Shown here piece by piece: positions 8,644-19,414 of a DNA stretch of 64,000 bases. Location: assembly GCA_902776645.1 (NCBI GenBank), contig CACYQT010000012.1, positions 1-64,000 of the forward strand, written 5' to 3'. Each line of letters opens with the position of its first letter. Positions within the stretch are counted from its first letter, which is position 1. This DNA comes from an uncultured bacterium (lineage in GTDB: Bacteria; Verrucomicrobiota; Lentisphaeria; Oligosphaerales; Oligosphaeraceae). A program made the position numbers and the translations under genes. The notes beneath the pieces were generated by a model. It made no database searches. It saw only the letters and a list, made by a program, of their open reading frames with translations, and was not told the origin of the DNA.

Positions 8644-9315
8644 ATGATCGCCGAAAATCTGAAATCCATCAACGAACGCATCGCCAACGCCTTGGCGAAG
8701 TCCGGCCGCCCTGCGGACGGCGCACGCCTGCTCGCCGTCTCCAAGACCTTCCCCGCGGAAGTCGTCAAAGAAGCCTATGACGTGGGGCAGCTCTGCTTCG
8801 GAGAAAACCGCGTGCAGGAGCTCTCCGAAAAGGCCCCGAAGCTCCCGTCGGACATCACATGGCATCTCATCGGCCATCTCCAGCAGAACAAAGTCCGCCA
8901 GGCCCTGCAGCACGCCGCATGGATCCATTCCGTCGATTCATCCGATCTGTTCGCGCGGATCAACCGCATCGCCGCGGAACTGAACGTCGCCCCGCGCATC
9001 CTCCTGGAAGTCAACGTCTCAGGAGAGGAATCCAAATTCGGGCTGAAACCGGACGACGTCGAAAAGACCGTCGCGGACAATCTTGGCGGCCCCGCCAGCT
9101 GCGTCGGCCTCATGACCGTCGCCCCCGCCCTCGCGTCCGAAGCCGAACTCCACACAATTTTCGAAGGATTGCGCAACCTTCGCGACAAAATACAGTCTAA
9201 TCTGAAAACATCCCTTCCCGAACTGTCCATGGGCATGTCCGGCGACTTCGAAATCGCCATCGCCGAAGGCGCGACCATCGTCCGCATCGGCTCCGCGATC
9301 TTCGGCCACCGCTGA
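8644..9315 (+). CDS. yggS: YggS/PROSC family pyridoxal phosphate homeostasis protein
   Basis: Start at 8644 because GGAGGATATC lies just upstream and the family normally begins near this point. The 223-residue protein is a single TIM-barrel-like PLP-binding fold with the lysine in LLAVSKTFP (near residue 34), then CFGENRVQE, WHLIGHLQQNK, the LEVNVSGEESKFG block and the C-terminal MSGDFEIAIAEGATIVRIGSAIFG, all diagnostic. It buffers free PLP and affects amino-acid and keto-acid homeostasis in the cytoplasm. Divergent from the DciA-like gene; a 148-bp AT-rich gap separates them. Confidence 0.94.
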   Translation: MIAENLKSINERIANALAKSGRPADGARLLAVSKTFPAEVVKEAYDVGQLCFGENRVQELSEKAPKLPSDITWHLIGHLQQNKVRQALQHAAWIHSVDSSDLFARINRIAAELNVAPRILLEVNVSGEESKFGLKPDDVEKTVADNLGGPASCVGLMTVAPALASEAELHTIFEGLRNLRDKIQSNLKTSLPELSMGMSGDFEIAIAEGATIVRIGSAIFGHR

Positions 9316-9363
9316 CATCGCCATCCCCCAAATACGACGAAACCCTCAACCAAAGGGCCCGTT

Positions 9364-10698
9364 ATGAAAAGCATCCTCTGCATCCTGTTCATCATCGCCG
9401 CCGCCACGCCGGCCTTCGCCATCTGGCCGTTCAAGACGACCAAGCCCGTCAAGGATACCGACACCGTCCACATCTACAATCCGAAACTGCCGGACGAAAG
9501 CGTCAAGACGCGCGAACGGCAGGACGATTCGGAAAAGGTCAGCGTCGAGAATCTTGAAAAACTCGCCAAAGCCGGCAACGACAACGCCCAGCTCGCCATC
9601 GGGAAATGCTATTTCGACGGCATCAGCGGCGTCAAGCAGAACTACAAGAAGGCGTTCAAGTACTTCCAGATGGCCTGCGACAACGGCAACCCGAACGCGT
9701 TCTTCAACTTGGGCATCTGCTACGACGGCGGCTACGGCGTCGGCCAGAACGTCAAGAAAGCCATTGAATACTACAACAAGGCCGCCGACTTGGACGTGCC
9801 CGAAGCCATGAACAAAATGGCCGTCATCTCCGAACAGCAAGGCGACTACGCGACCGCCCTCAAAAACCTCCGCAAGCTCGCCCAGCTCGGCAATCCCGTC
9901 TGCATGCGAAAGGTCGCCATCATGCTCATGCATGGACTCGGCGAACCCGCCTCCCAGACGGAAATCATCGACATGCTGACCGCCGCCGCCCAGAAAGGCG
10001 ACCGCCGCGCGCAGGTCCATCTCGCGGACTGCTACCAGCGTGGCCAAGGCGTGCCCGTCAACTACGATGAAATGTTCAATTGGCTGCTGCTCGCCGCGCA
10101 GGAAAGCGATCCGGAAGCCCAGACGAAGCTTGGCTACTGCTATCAGAAAGGCTACGGCACCGTCAAGAACACGGACGTCGCCTTCAGCTGGTATCAGCTC
10201 GCCGCCAAGCAGGAATACGCCCCCGCGCTCGTCTCGATCGGCGACTGCTACCGTGACGGGCTTGGCACACGCGCCAATCCCGTGCAGGCTCTCGAATGCT
10301 ACCGCAAGGCCGCCGAGAAAGGCGACACCATCGGCCAATACCGCCTCGGCACCGCCTATCTGACAGGCTATGTCGTCAAACAGAGCCCTGAAGAAGCTTT
10401 CAAATACATTTCCGCGGCCGCGAAGCAGGACTTCACGCCCGCCATCTACCAGCTGGGCTACCTCAACGAAAACGGCTTGGGGACGCCTTCCAATCCGGCC
10501 GCCGCCTTCGAATGCTACCGCAAGGCCGCCGACCGGAAGGAGCCGCAGGCCATGCTGAAGCTTGGAACGTGCTATCTGAACGGCGTCGGAACCGCCGTCG
10601 ACCGCGAACAAGCCCGCAAATGGCTCGCCGAAGCCGCCAAGCAAGGCTCGCAGGAAGCCCTCCAGCTGCTGGAAAAGAACTTTCCCGCTAAACCGTAA
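9364..10698 (+). CDS. Secreted Sel1-repeat (TPR-like) protein
   Basis: 444 residues with an N-terminal signal peptide (MKSILCILFIIAAATPAFA) and, from about residue 60 to the end, around ten Sel1-like repeats. Each repeat carries the A..LG.CY..G.GV.....A..WY..AA pattern (for example LAIGKCYFDG, NLGICYDGGYGVGQN, KLGYCYQKGYGTVKN). Sel1 repeats form alpha-solenoids that bind proteins, often peptidoglycan or envelope regulators. No catalytic domain is present. It follows yggS by 48 bp in the same direction. The partner is unknown. Confidence 0.88.
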   Translation: MKSILCILFIIAAATPAFAIWPFKTTKPVKDTDTVHIYNPKLPDESVKTRERQDDSEKVSVENLEKLAKAGNDNAQLAIGKCYFDGISGVKQNYKKAFKYFQMACDNGNPNAFFNLGICYDGGYGVGQNVKKAIEYYNKAADLDVPEAMNKMAVISEQQGDYATALKNLRKLAQLGNPVCMRKVAIMLMHGLGEPASQTEIIDMLTAAAQKGDRRAQVHLADCYQRGQGVPVNYDEMFNWLLLAAQESDPEAQTKLGYCYQKGYGTVKNTDVAFSWYQLAAKQEYAPALVSIGDCYRDGLGTRANPVQALECYRKAAEKGDTIGQYRLGTAYLTGYVVKQSPEEAFKYISAAAKQDFTPAIYQLGYLNENGLGTPSNPAAAFECYRKAADRKEPQAMLKLGTCYLNGVGTAVDREQARKWLAEAAKQGSQEALQLLEKNFPAKP

Positions 10699-10710
10699 CC
10701 ACTTCCTTAT

Positions 10711-10746
10711 ATCCCTTGAATCCCTAGTATCCCTTTAATCCTTATT
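10711..10746. repeat. 9-bp tandem repeat (ATCCCTTNA), 4 units
   Basis: ATCCCTTGA, ATCCCTAGT, ATCCCTTTA and ATCCTTATT follow one another without gaps between the Sel1 gene and panB. They resemble the CCCTTTAGT array at 62088. Confidence 0.7.
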
Positions 10747-10762
10747 ACTTTACAGAACTACC

Positions 10763-11560
10763 ATGGAAAAACGCATCACCATTCGCGACCTCGCCAAAAT
10801 GAAGGCCGAAGGCCGCAAGATCACAACCGTCACATCCTATGACGCCATCACCGCGCGTCTCGTCGATGAAGCCGGAATCCAGCTCATTCTCGTCGGCGAC
10901 TCCGCCGGAAACACCGTTCTCGGATATGAAAACACGATTCCCGTCACGCTGGAGGAATCCCTCATGCTGACGGCCGCCGTCCGCCGCGGCGCCAAACACG
11001 CCATGGTCATCGGCGACATGCCGTTCATGTCCTACCAGGTCTCCGAAGAGGAAGCCGTCCGCAACGCGGGCCGTTATCTGAAAGAGGCCGGAGCGGACGG
11101 TGTCAAGCTCGAAGGCGGCCGCTCCATGCTGAAGACCATCCGCCGCATCGTGGACGCCTCCATTCCCGTGTTCGGCCACATCGGCCTCCTCCCGCAGTCC
11201 GTCCTGAAGGACGGCGGCTACCGCATCCACGGCCGCAACGATGAAGCCGAACAGATCATCGACGACGCGCTCGCCGTCCAGGAAGCCGGTGCCTTCGCCG
11301 TCACGCTGGAAGGCATCCCGCGCGATCTCGCGAAAATCATCACCGAAAAACTGACCATCCCCACTATCGGCATCGGCGCAGGCCCCTATTGCGACGGCCA
11401 GATACAGGTCGTGACGGACATTCTCGGCCTCGGCACGTTCGTCCCGCGCCACGCGAAGGTCTTCACCAACCTTTCGCAATACACCGCCGACGCATTGAAA
11501 CAATACCGCGAGGAAGTCGAGGCACAAACCTTCCCCGCTGAAGCAAATTCCGCAAAATAA
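10763..11560 (+). CDS. panB: 3-methyl-2-oxobutanoate hydroxymethyltransferase
   Basis: 265 residues, the usual length. It transfers a hydroxymethyl group from 5,10-methylenetetrahydrofolate to 2-oxoisovalerate, making ketopantoate, the first committed step of pantothenate synthesis. Family blocks are KITTVTSYDAITARLVDEAG, the Mg-binding VGDSAGNTVLGY and GDMPFMSY, KLEGG, HIGLLPQSV and GIGAGPYCDGQIQV. It is followed 15 bp later by panC, so the two form a pantothenate operon. The ribosome binding site is weak. Confidence 0.96.
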   Translation: MEKRITIRDLAKMKAEGRKITTVTSYDAITARLVDEAGIQLILVGDSAGNTVLGYENTIPVTLEESLMLTAAVRRGAKHAMVIGDMPFMSYQVSEEEAVRNAGRYLKEAGADGVKLEGGRSMLKTIRRIVDASIPVFGHIGLLPQSVLKDGGYRIHGRNDEAEQIIDDALAVQEAGAFAVTLEGIPRDLAKIITEKLTIPTIGIGAGPYCDGQIQVVTDILGLGTFVPRHAKVFTNLSQYTADALKQYREEVEAQTFPAEANSAK

Positions 11561-11575
11561 GATAATTACGCTATC

Positions 11576-12433
11576 ATGAACATCTGCAAGACTCCCGCTG
11601 AAATCAGCCAGTTGTGCGACAGCTGGCATAAACAGAACCTCTCCATCGGCCTCGTCCCCACGATGGGCTATCTCCATGACGGCCATCTCTCCCTCATGGA
11701 CATCGCCAAATCGAAGACGGACAAGGTCGTCGTCTCCATTTTCGTCAATCCCACGCAATTCGGCCCCAACGAAGACCTTGACAAATATCCGCGCGATTTC
11801 GAACGGGACGAACGGCTCTGCCGCGAACGCGGCGTGGACGCCGTCTTCTATCCCACGCCCGCGGACATGTACGCTCCGGACTTTTCCACATGGGTAACGG
11901 AAACATCTCTGTCGCAAGCACTTTGCGGCCTTTCCCGCCCCATCCATTTCCGGGGCGTCTGCACGGTCTGCCTGAAGCTGTTCAATCTCGCCCGCGCGGA
12001 TGTCGCCGTCTTCGGCAAGAAGGACGCGCAGCAGGCGTTGATCATCAAGCGGATGGTCCGCGATCTCAACGTGCCCATCGACATCATCATGGCCCCCCTG
12101 ATCCGCGAACCGGACGGTCTCGCCCGCAGTTCCCGCAACAAGTATCTGTCTGAAGATGAACATAATCGCGCGTTGTCCATCTCCCGCGGCATCTTCGCCG
12201 CCGAAGCGGCCTGGAAGAACGGCGAGAAATCCGCCGCCAAGCTGACGGCCATCCTCCGCAAGTCCATCGAAGACGCCGGCGGACAGGTCGACTACGTCGA
12301 ACTCGTCTCGCAAAACGCCATCCGCCCGATCGAGACGGTAAGCGAACCCGCCCTGCTGGCCTGCGCGGCATTCTTCGGCAAGACACGCCTCATCGACAAC
12401 GTGGTCTGGAATAAGCTCCGCACACATCCATAA
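11576..12433 (+). CDS. panC: Pantothenate synthetase
   Basis: 285 residues. It joins pantoate and beta-alanine using ATP through a pantoyl-adenylate. The nucleotidyltransferase HIGH-type motif is in PTMGYLHDGHLSL (near residue 30), followed by IFVNPTQFGPNEDL, HFRGVCTV, FGKKDAQQ and the KMSKS-like block SSRNKYLS. Second gene of the panB-panC operon, closed by a strong hairpin terminator. No panD is visible in the window. Confidence 0.96.
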   Translation: MNICKTPAEISQLCDSWHKQNLSIGLVPTMGYLHDGHLSLMDIAKSKTDKVVVSIFVNPTQFGPNEDLDKYPRDFERDERLCRERGVDAVFYPTPADMYAPDFSTWVTETSLSQALCGLSRPIHFRGVCTVCLKLFNLARADVAVFGKKDAQQALIIKRMVRDLNVPIDIIMAPLIREPDGLARSSRNKYLSEDEHNRALSISRGIFAAEAAWKNGEKSAAKLTAILRKSIEDAGGQVDYVELVSQNAIRPIETVSEPALLACAAFFGKTRLIDNVVWNKLRTHP

Positions 12434-12436
12434 TGC

Positions 12437-12477
12437 AAAGGGCTGTTGCAAACCATATGTGCAACAGCCCTTTTTTT
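12437..12477 (+). terminator. Intrinsic terminator after panC
   Basis: 14-bp perfect stem (12437-12450 and 12460-12473, AAAGGGCTGTTGCA), 9-base loop, followed by a T-run to 12477; 4 bp after the panC stop. Confidence 0.9.
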
Positions 12478-12479
12478 AC

Positions 12480-12514
12480 GCATTCAGCATTCAGCATTCA
12501 GCATTCAGCATTTA
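12480..12514. repeat. Heptamer repeat GCATTCA x5
   Basis: Four GCATTCA units and one GCATTTA follow directly, starting right after the panC terminator and ending 14 bp before the convergent serine hydrolase. Confidence 0.85.
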
Positions 12515-12528
12515 GCTACAGGCGAATC

Positions 12529-13614
12529 CTAATTCATGCCCAGCACTTCGTACGCATAGGTGTGCATGCGGTTGCGCCACGGGAAGTAGCCGTTGCCTTT
12601 GCATTCACGCTTCGGATGGACGGCATTCGTCAGCAGCGCGACGGAGACGCCCTTCTCCGGATCCATCCAGAAGGATGTTCCCGTGAAGCCAGTATGTCCG
12701 AAACTGCAAGGACTTACATACAATCCGCCGGAACTCGGCTGTTCAGGCGAATCCCATCCGAGGCAACGGGAGCTGCCTTCCACGATGTTCGCGCGAGTCG
12801 TGAAAACATCGATGGTATGCTGGCTGAAGACGCCGCCGCCGCCCGTCAGCATGTTCATCGCGTACAGGTCCAGATCGGGAGCCGTCGAAAACAGCCCCGC
12901 ATGGCCGGCCGCGCCTTCATACCACCGCGCGTTTTCGTCATGGACGACGCCCTGCCAATAGCCGTCGCCATCCTTGTCCTTCTTCAATTCCGTCGGGACG
13001 CAACGCGGCCACAGCGACTTGTCCGGATTGTACGTCGTGTCCTTCATGCCCCACTTCTTGAAGAAGACTTCGGGAGCCAGTTCATCGACACGCTTGCCGG
13101 AAATAGCACGCACGACTTCGCCCATGATCATGAAACCGATGTCCGAATACACCGTGTCCTTTCCGGGTTCGTACGTCAATGCCGTGGAAAGCACCAGCTT
13201 GCGGCGCGCGATCCAATCCGTCACATGGGCGTGGGTCACATAGAACTTCAGAAACGGCGGAAATCCCGCGCAATGCGCCATGACGTGGCGGATCGTGACG
13301 GACTTGCGCCACGCCAGCTGCTCCTGCGGCCCGTCCAGAAATTCCGGAAGATATTCGTACAGAGGCGCATGGATGTCCAGCTTGCCCTGATCGTAAAGCC
13401 ACATGCAAAGCGTCGTCGTGCCGACGCATTTCGTGATGGACGCCAAATCGAAAAGATCGTCCTCCTTCACCTTACGGTCGCTTTCATATGTATGGCAGCC
13501 CGCCGTCAGCCTGAACGACGCCCCATGCAGATGCCATGCCGACAGCACGGCGCACGGCGTCATCTTCGTCGCGATCCCTTCGTCCAGTTTTGCCTGCAAT
13601 TCTTGCAATTCCAT
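12529..13614 (-). CDS. Serine hydrolase, class C beta-lactamase/EstB fold
   Basis: 361 residues, start at 13614 behind AGGAAGAC. The penicillin-binding-like fold shows the S-x-x-K nucleophile motif SITK (near residue 60), the second-motif equivalent YSDIGF (Y-S-D in place of Y-x-N) and a GHTGFTGTSFW box in the position of the KTG triad. No signal peptide is evident, so it is probably cytoplasmic. Such proteins are esterases or D-amino-acid/peptide hydrolases more often than beta-lactamases. Convergent with panC and without an obvious operon partner. Confidence 0.85.
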   Translation of the reverse strand: MELQELQAKLDEGIATKMTPCAVLSAWHLHGASFRLTAGCHTYESDRKVKEDDLFDLASITKCVGTTTLCMWLYDQGKLDIHAPLYEYLPEFLDGPQEQLAWRKSVTIRHVMAHCAGFPPFLKFYVTHAHVTDWIARRKLVLSTALTYEPGKDTVYSDIGFMIMGEVVRAISGKRVDELAPEVFFKKWGMKDTTYNPDKSLWPRCVPTELKKDKDGDGYWQGVVHDENARWYEGAAGHAGLFSTAPDLDLYAMNMLTGGGGVFSQHTIDVFTTRANIVEGSSRCLGWDSPEQPSSGGLYVSPCSFGHTGFTGTSFWMDPEKGVSVALLTNAVHPKRECKGNGYFPWRNRMHTYAYEVLGMN

Positions 13615-13810
13615 GGTAGTCTTCCTGTCAATCCGTTGTCCGAAACGCTTCCACCGTTTCCCCGCCGCCTTTTCCTATTAATATTATGGCGAAAGAGCAA
13701 GAATCAAACCGACAGCGCCATGAAAACTTTGCCAACTTCATTATTTACGTATTGGATTATTTTCTCTTTAGCATTACATTTAGATGGGAGTTTTTTTGAA
13801 ATCGCATCAC

Positions 13811-15202
13811 ATGAAGCAAATGGACAACAACGTTGACATCATCGTAGCCGGCGGCGGGCTCGGCGGCCTGACGGCGGCCAACCGACTGGCCCAAGCCGGC
13901 CACAAGGTCCTGCTCGTCGAACAGCATTCCATGATCGGCGGGCTCGCCACCTATTTCAAACGCAAAGGGCATATTTTCGACGTCGCCCTCCACGGCTTCC
14001 CCGTGGGCATGAAGAAATCCCTCCGCAAATACTGGGGGAAGGATTTTGCGGACCGCGTCATCCAGGTGAAATCCATTCGCTTCGACAACCCTCAGTTCCA
14101 ACTGGATACGACATTTGACACGGCGGATTTCACCGCCAAGCTCATCAACCATTTCAAACTGCCGCAGGACACCGTGAACGCCTTCTTCGCCGCTTTGGAA
14201 GGCATGAACTACTACGACAAGAACGACGACACGATACGAGACCTGTTCAACCGTTTCTTCCCGAACCGCACGGATGTGTGGCGCTTCCTCCTCGAACCGA
14301 TCACCTACGCGAACGGCTCCGGCCTGAACGAACCCGCCATCGCCTACGGAATCGTCTTCGGAAACTTCATGAGCCAAGGCGTCTACACGTTCCTTGGCGG
14401 CACGGATCTCATGCTGTCCATGATGCAGGAGGAACTGCTGAAAAACGGCGTCACGCTGGAAACCAACGCGCGGTTGGAACGCGTCATCATCAACAACGGC
14501 AAGGTTGAAGGCGCCACCATCAACGGGAAGGCCGTCAAATGCCGCGCCGTCGTCTTCAACGGCAGCATCAAGCGGCTCGTCTCCGAAGTCGCCGGCGAAG
14601 AGAATTTCACGAAGGAATTTCTGGACGGCTTCCATAAGGTCCGCCTGAGCAACTCCTCCTGCCAAGTCTACATCGGCATCAAGCCCGGAGAGAAAATCCC
14701 CTACATCGGCGATCTCGTCTTTTCGTCGGAATATCCTGAATACGACACGCAGGCCTTGCTGTCGCCGACCATCACAAGCCGCACGTTCTCAGTCTATTAT
14801 CCGGAAATCCGCCCCGGTTCGGACCGTTATTCCATCGTCGCCAGCATGAACGCCAACTACAGCGACTGGGACGGCCTGACGGAGGACGAATACAAGAAAC
14901 GGAAACAGTATCTCGTCGAAAACACGATGGGCATCCTGGAGCACAAGATCCCGCACATCAGGCAGATAGCGGACTATATCGAAACCTCCACGCCCCGCAC
15001 GTTCCAACGCTACACGGGCCATGCCTGCGGCGCGACGTTCGGCACGAAGTTCGAAGGGCTCGACTACAGCATGAACATGCAGAAGCAAGTCGCGGGGCTT
15101 TACCATACAGGCTCCGTCGGCATCATCATGTCCGGCTGGCTCGGCGCGGCGAACTACGGCGTCATCACCGCGAACGAAGTTGACAAATACCTTCACACAT
15201 AA
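13811..15202 (+). CDS. FAD-dependent phytoene desaturase/isomerase-like oxidoreductase
   Basis: Starts at 13784, 13811 or 13820 are possible; none has a clear Shine-Dalgarno. 13811 is chosen because it places the Rossmann motif VAGGGLGGLTAANRLAQAG close to the N-terminus. About 463 residues. The dinucleotide site, the ARE-type segment VLLVEQHSMIGGLATYF and the C-terminal GLYHTGSVGIIMSGWLGAANYG (FAD-binding) define the amine-oxidase/CrtI-CRTISO/RetSat superfamily. The substrate is likely a polyprenoid or another hydrophobic compound, but no carotenoid genes are adjacent, so that is inference. It precedes the SUMF1 protein by 48 bp. Confidence 0.82.
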   Translation: MKQMDNNVDIIVAGGGLGGLTAANRLAQAGHKVLLVEQHSMIGGLATYFKRKGHIFDVALHGFPVGMKKSLRKYWGKDFADRVIQVKSIRFDNPQFQLDTTFDTADFTAKLINHFKLPQDTVNAFFAALEGMNYYDKNDDTIRDLFNRFFPNRTDVWRFLLEPITYANGSGLNEPAIAYGIVFGNFMSQGVYTFLGGTDLMLSMMQEELLKNGVTLETNARLERVIINNGKVEGATINGKAVKCRAVVFNGSIKRLVSEVAGEENFTKEFLDGFHKVRLSNSSCQVYIGIKPGEKIPYIGDLVFSSEYPEYDTQALLSPTITSRTFSVYYPEIRPGSDRYSIVASMNANYSDWDGLTEDEYKKRKQYLVENTMGILEHKIPHIRQIADYIETSTPRTFQRYTGHACGATFGTKFEGLDYSMNMQKQVAGLYHTGSVGIIMSGWLGAANYGVITANEVDKYLHT

Positions 15203-15250
15203 TCATACCATTTAATATAGAGACAAGAGAGAGACAAAGGAAACACCACC

Positions 15251-16972
<1,722 letters not shown>

Positions 16973-17467
16973 GCCACTATCATTCAACATCTTGCATTTT
17001 TCGCAAGACATCCCTTGCGAAGCGATGACAACCGCCGAGCCGCAAACAGCCGTAGGAATTCTTTCATGATAAGATGTCGTAATCTGCAAATCATGCCTTT
17101 GGGTTGGTTGTCGGCTCCGGCGGTAAGGCAATCTGTATAATCCGTACTACTATCGTTCATTTTCTTGTTTTTCGAAAAAGATTTTCTCCAAGGCATAGAG
17201 CTTCCGCATGATGATGTTCCCGCCTCGCGAAGCGATGACAACCGCCGAGCAGACGGAGGCCTTCTTGATCTTCAGCAATCCATCATGTCACGTCCACTCA
17301 AAACCTTCAGCACTTCGGCCGACGTCTGCGAGGCATTGTATTATCAGTGTAATCTGTTTGATCTGTGGTTAAAAATTTCGTGTCTTTTCGTGTCTTTTCG
17401 TGGTTCCAAATCAATAATTTGGTTGCGGTTTGACCGCTCCTAGTAATCTGTGGTTTCTTAATTTAAA
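16973..17467. other. Repeat-rich intergenic region (495 bp)
   Basis: No convincing gene. It contains a 24-bp direct repeat (17017-17040 and 17227-17250, GCGAAGCGATGACAACCGCC...), the second copy of the 32-33 bp sequence found at 1615 (17143-17174), AATCTGTTTGATCTGTGG-type 9-bp repeats (17351-17369), two TTCGTGTCTT decamers (17386-17405) and a GCGGTTTGACCGC dyad before the radical SAM gene. Confidence 0.65.
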
Positions 17468-18391
17468 ATGGATAGATATTCACGTTGCGAACTTTGCCCG
17501 CGGCTCTGCCGAGTCAACCGAACCAACGGGCAGCTCGGCAGATGCGGCGAAACCGCCGAATGCCGCATCGCGTCCATCACGCCGCATTTCGGCGAAGAGC
17601 CTTGTCTCACAGGGCAGCACGGCTCCGGAACGATTTTCTTTTCTGGCTGTTCATGCGGCTGTCTGTTCTGCCAGAATTACCAGATTTCGCAACAGCATCA
17701 AGGCCAGCCATACACGATGGAACGTCTGATCGCCGAAACGCGGGATTTGATCGCGAAAGGGGTCCACAATCTCAATTTCGTGACGCCTGAGCATTGGTGG
17801 CCCCACATCCAGCGTCTTTGCGAAGCCATCCGCAAAGACCATCCGGATCTGCCGTTCGTCTGGAACAGCTCCGGCTACTCCCGCGTCGAAATGCTCCGCG
17901 AACAGACAAAAATAATCGATATTTTCCTGCCGGATTTCAAATTCGCCGACGCGACACTTTCGCAACGATGCATCCATACGACGGACTATCCGTCCGTTGC
18001 GCGGGATGCCATCCGCTATCTTGTTGATGCCGTTGGCTTTCTGCGTCCTTTTGACGAAACCGGAGAAATCACGGCGTCGCGCGGCGTCATGGTCCGCCAT
18101 CTTGTCCTGCCCGGTTTTGTCGAAAACTCTCTTCAAGTATTGGAATGGCTGTACAACGATTTCGGCCCCAAGCTGCCGATTTCCATCATGAGCCAATTCA
18201 CGCCCGTGCCCGCCTGCGCGGAACAGAACTTCCTCAACCGACGGCTAACGCAGGACGAATACAAACAAGTCTGCGACAAAGTCGATGAATTGGGCTTCAC
18301 ACGCGTCTTCCTGCAGCCGGATTTCGGCGACGACGCATTCATGCCGGATTTCAACGACAAGCAGCCGTTCGCAGGAAACCGCAACCACTAA
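17468..18391 (+). CDS. PflX-like radical SAM protein (COG1313)
   Basis: 307 residues. N-terminal cysteine cluster (CELCPRLCRVNR, then GRCGE) followed by the radical SAM motif C-x3-C-x2-C in FSGCSCGCLFCQN (near residue 60). Later blocks are WNSSGYSRVE and DIFLPDFKFAD, and the protein ends in FLQPDFGDDAFMPDFN. This matches the uncharacterised PFL-activase homologue group PflX. It should bind a 4Fe-4S cluster and SAM and generate a 5'-deoxyadenosyl radical, but its target is unknown and no pyruvate formate-lyase gene is nearby. A secreted esterase begins 10 bp downstream with a good ribosome binding site, so they may be cotranscribed. Confidence 0.85.
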   Translation: MDRYSRCELCPRLCRVNRTNGQLGRCGETAECRIASITPHFGEEPCLTGQHGSGTIFFSGCSCGCLFCQNYQISQQHQGQPYTMERLIAETRDLIAKGVHNLNFVTPEHWWPHIQRLCEAIRKDHPDLPFVWNSSGYSRVEMLREQTKIIDIFLPDFKFADATLSQRCIHTTDYPSVARDAIRYLVDAVGFLRPFDETGEITASRGVMVRHLVLPGFVENSLQVLEWLYNDFGPKLPISIMSQFTPVPACAEQNFLNRRLTQDEYKQVCDKVDELGFTRVFLQPDFGDDAFMPDFNDKQPFAGNRNH

Positions 18392-18401
18392 AGGAGCTAT
18401 C

Positions 18402-19235
18402 ATGAAGCATTTAGCCATTATTCTTCTTTGTCTGGCCTGCTGTGTTTTCGCGCAGGCCCCCGCCAATCGCGTCGTCACGAAAAACATCCGCTACCGGGCG
18501 GAAGAAGAATACGTCAACGATTATATGAAAGAAAGATGCGTTCTCGACATCAACGCTCCGGAAAACGCGAAGGACTGCACCGTCGTCGTCTGGTATCATG
18601 GAGGCGGTCTAACAGGCGGCTCGAAAAGCGTACCAACGCCCTTCTTCGAACGCAATAAGAAACAGCCGATCATCGTCTGCGGCATGGGCTACCGCCTCGC
18701 CAAGAAGAACGGCTGCAAAGTCGTCGACTGCCTGCAGGATGCCGCCGCTGGACTCGCGTGGGTGATGAAAAACATTCAAAATTATGGCGGCGATCCGCAG
18801 AAAGTCTTTGTAAGCGGTCATTCCGCAGGCGGTTATCTGACGCTCATGCTCGGCATGGATCCACGATGGCTCGCCCCGTACGGCATCACGCCGTCGCAGA
18901 TCAAAGGGCTCATTCCGGAAAGCGGACAGTGCCTCTCCCATTTCACCTACCGCGCTGAAAAGGGCATGAAAAAAACGGAACCGCTCGTCGACGACATGGC
19001 TCCGATTTTCCACGCGAAGAACGCCGCGCAAATTCCTCCCGTTCTGTTGCTTACCGGCGACCGCGAGATGGAGATGCTCGGCCGTTACGAAGAGAACGCC
19101 CTGCTCCGCCGCATGCTGCTCATCAATGGCCACACAGATGTCACGCTCTATGAATTCCAAGGCTATGGGCATGGCATGACGCAGCCCGCCGTCGATCCGC
19201 TCATCCGCTTTGTCAACCGCGTCACAGCGCAATAA
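18402..19235 (+). CDS. Secreted alpha/beta hydrolase (esterase/lipase)
   Basis: Start at 18402 behind AAGGAG, giving a signal peptide (MKHLAIILLCLACCVFAQA). 277 residues. Oxyanion-hole motif WYHGGGLTGG (HGGG type, near 65), nucleophile elbow SGHSAGGYL (near 140), an acid in TGDREME and catalytic His in GYGHGMTQP. This is the hormone-sensitive-lipase/BD-FAE-like class that deacylates small esters or decorated polysaccharides outside the cytoplasm. It follows the PflX-like gene by 10 bp and is itself followed by the heptamer satellite. Confidence 0.88.
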   Translation: MKHLAIILLCLACCVFAQAPANRVVTKNIRYRAEEEYVNDYMKERCVLDINAPENAKDCTVVVWYHGGGLTGGSKSVPTPFFERNKKQPIIVCGMGYRLAKKNGCKVVDCLQDAAAGLAWVMKNIQNYGGDPQKVFVSGHSAGGYLTLMLGMDPRWLAPYGITPSQIKGLIPESGQCLSHFTYRAEKGMKKTEPLVDDMAPIFHAKNAAQIPPVLLLTGDREMEMLGRYEENALLRRMLLINGHTDVTLYEFQGYGHGMTQPAVDPLIRFVNRVTAQ

Positions 19236-19236
19236 A

Positions 19237-19398
<162 letters not shown>

Positions 19399-19414
<16 letters not shown>

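Noticed and set aside
12529-13614. Antibiotic-resistance beta-lactamase
   Set aside because: The SxxK fold is present, but no signal peptide, a Y-S-D instead of Y-x-N motif and an H-T-G box fit the EstB/serine-esterase group better.
16984-17241. 85-residue minus-strand ORF in the gap after the SUMF1 gene
   Set aside because: It spans both copies of the 24-bp direct repeat and the dispersed 32-bp element; it reads as repeat-derived DNA without a ribosome binding site.
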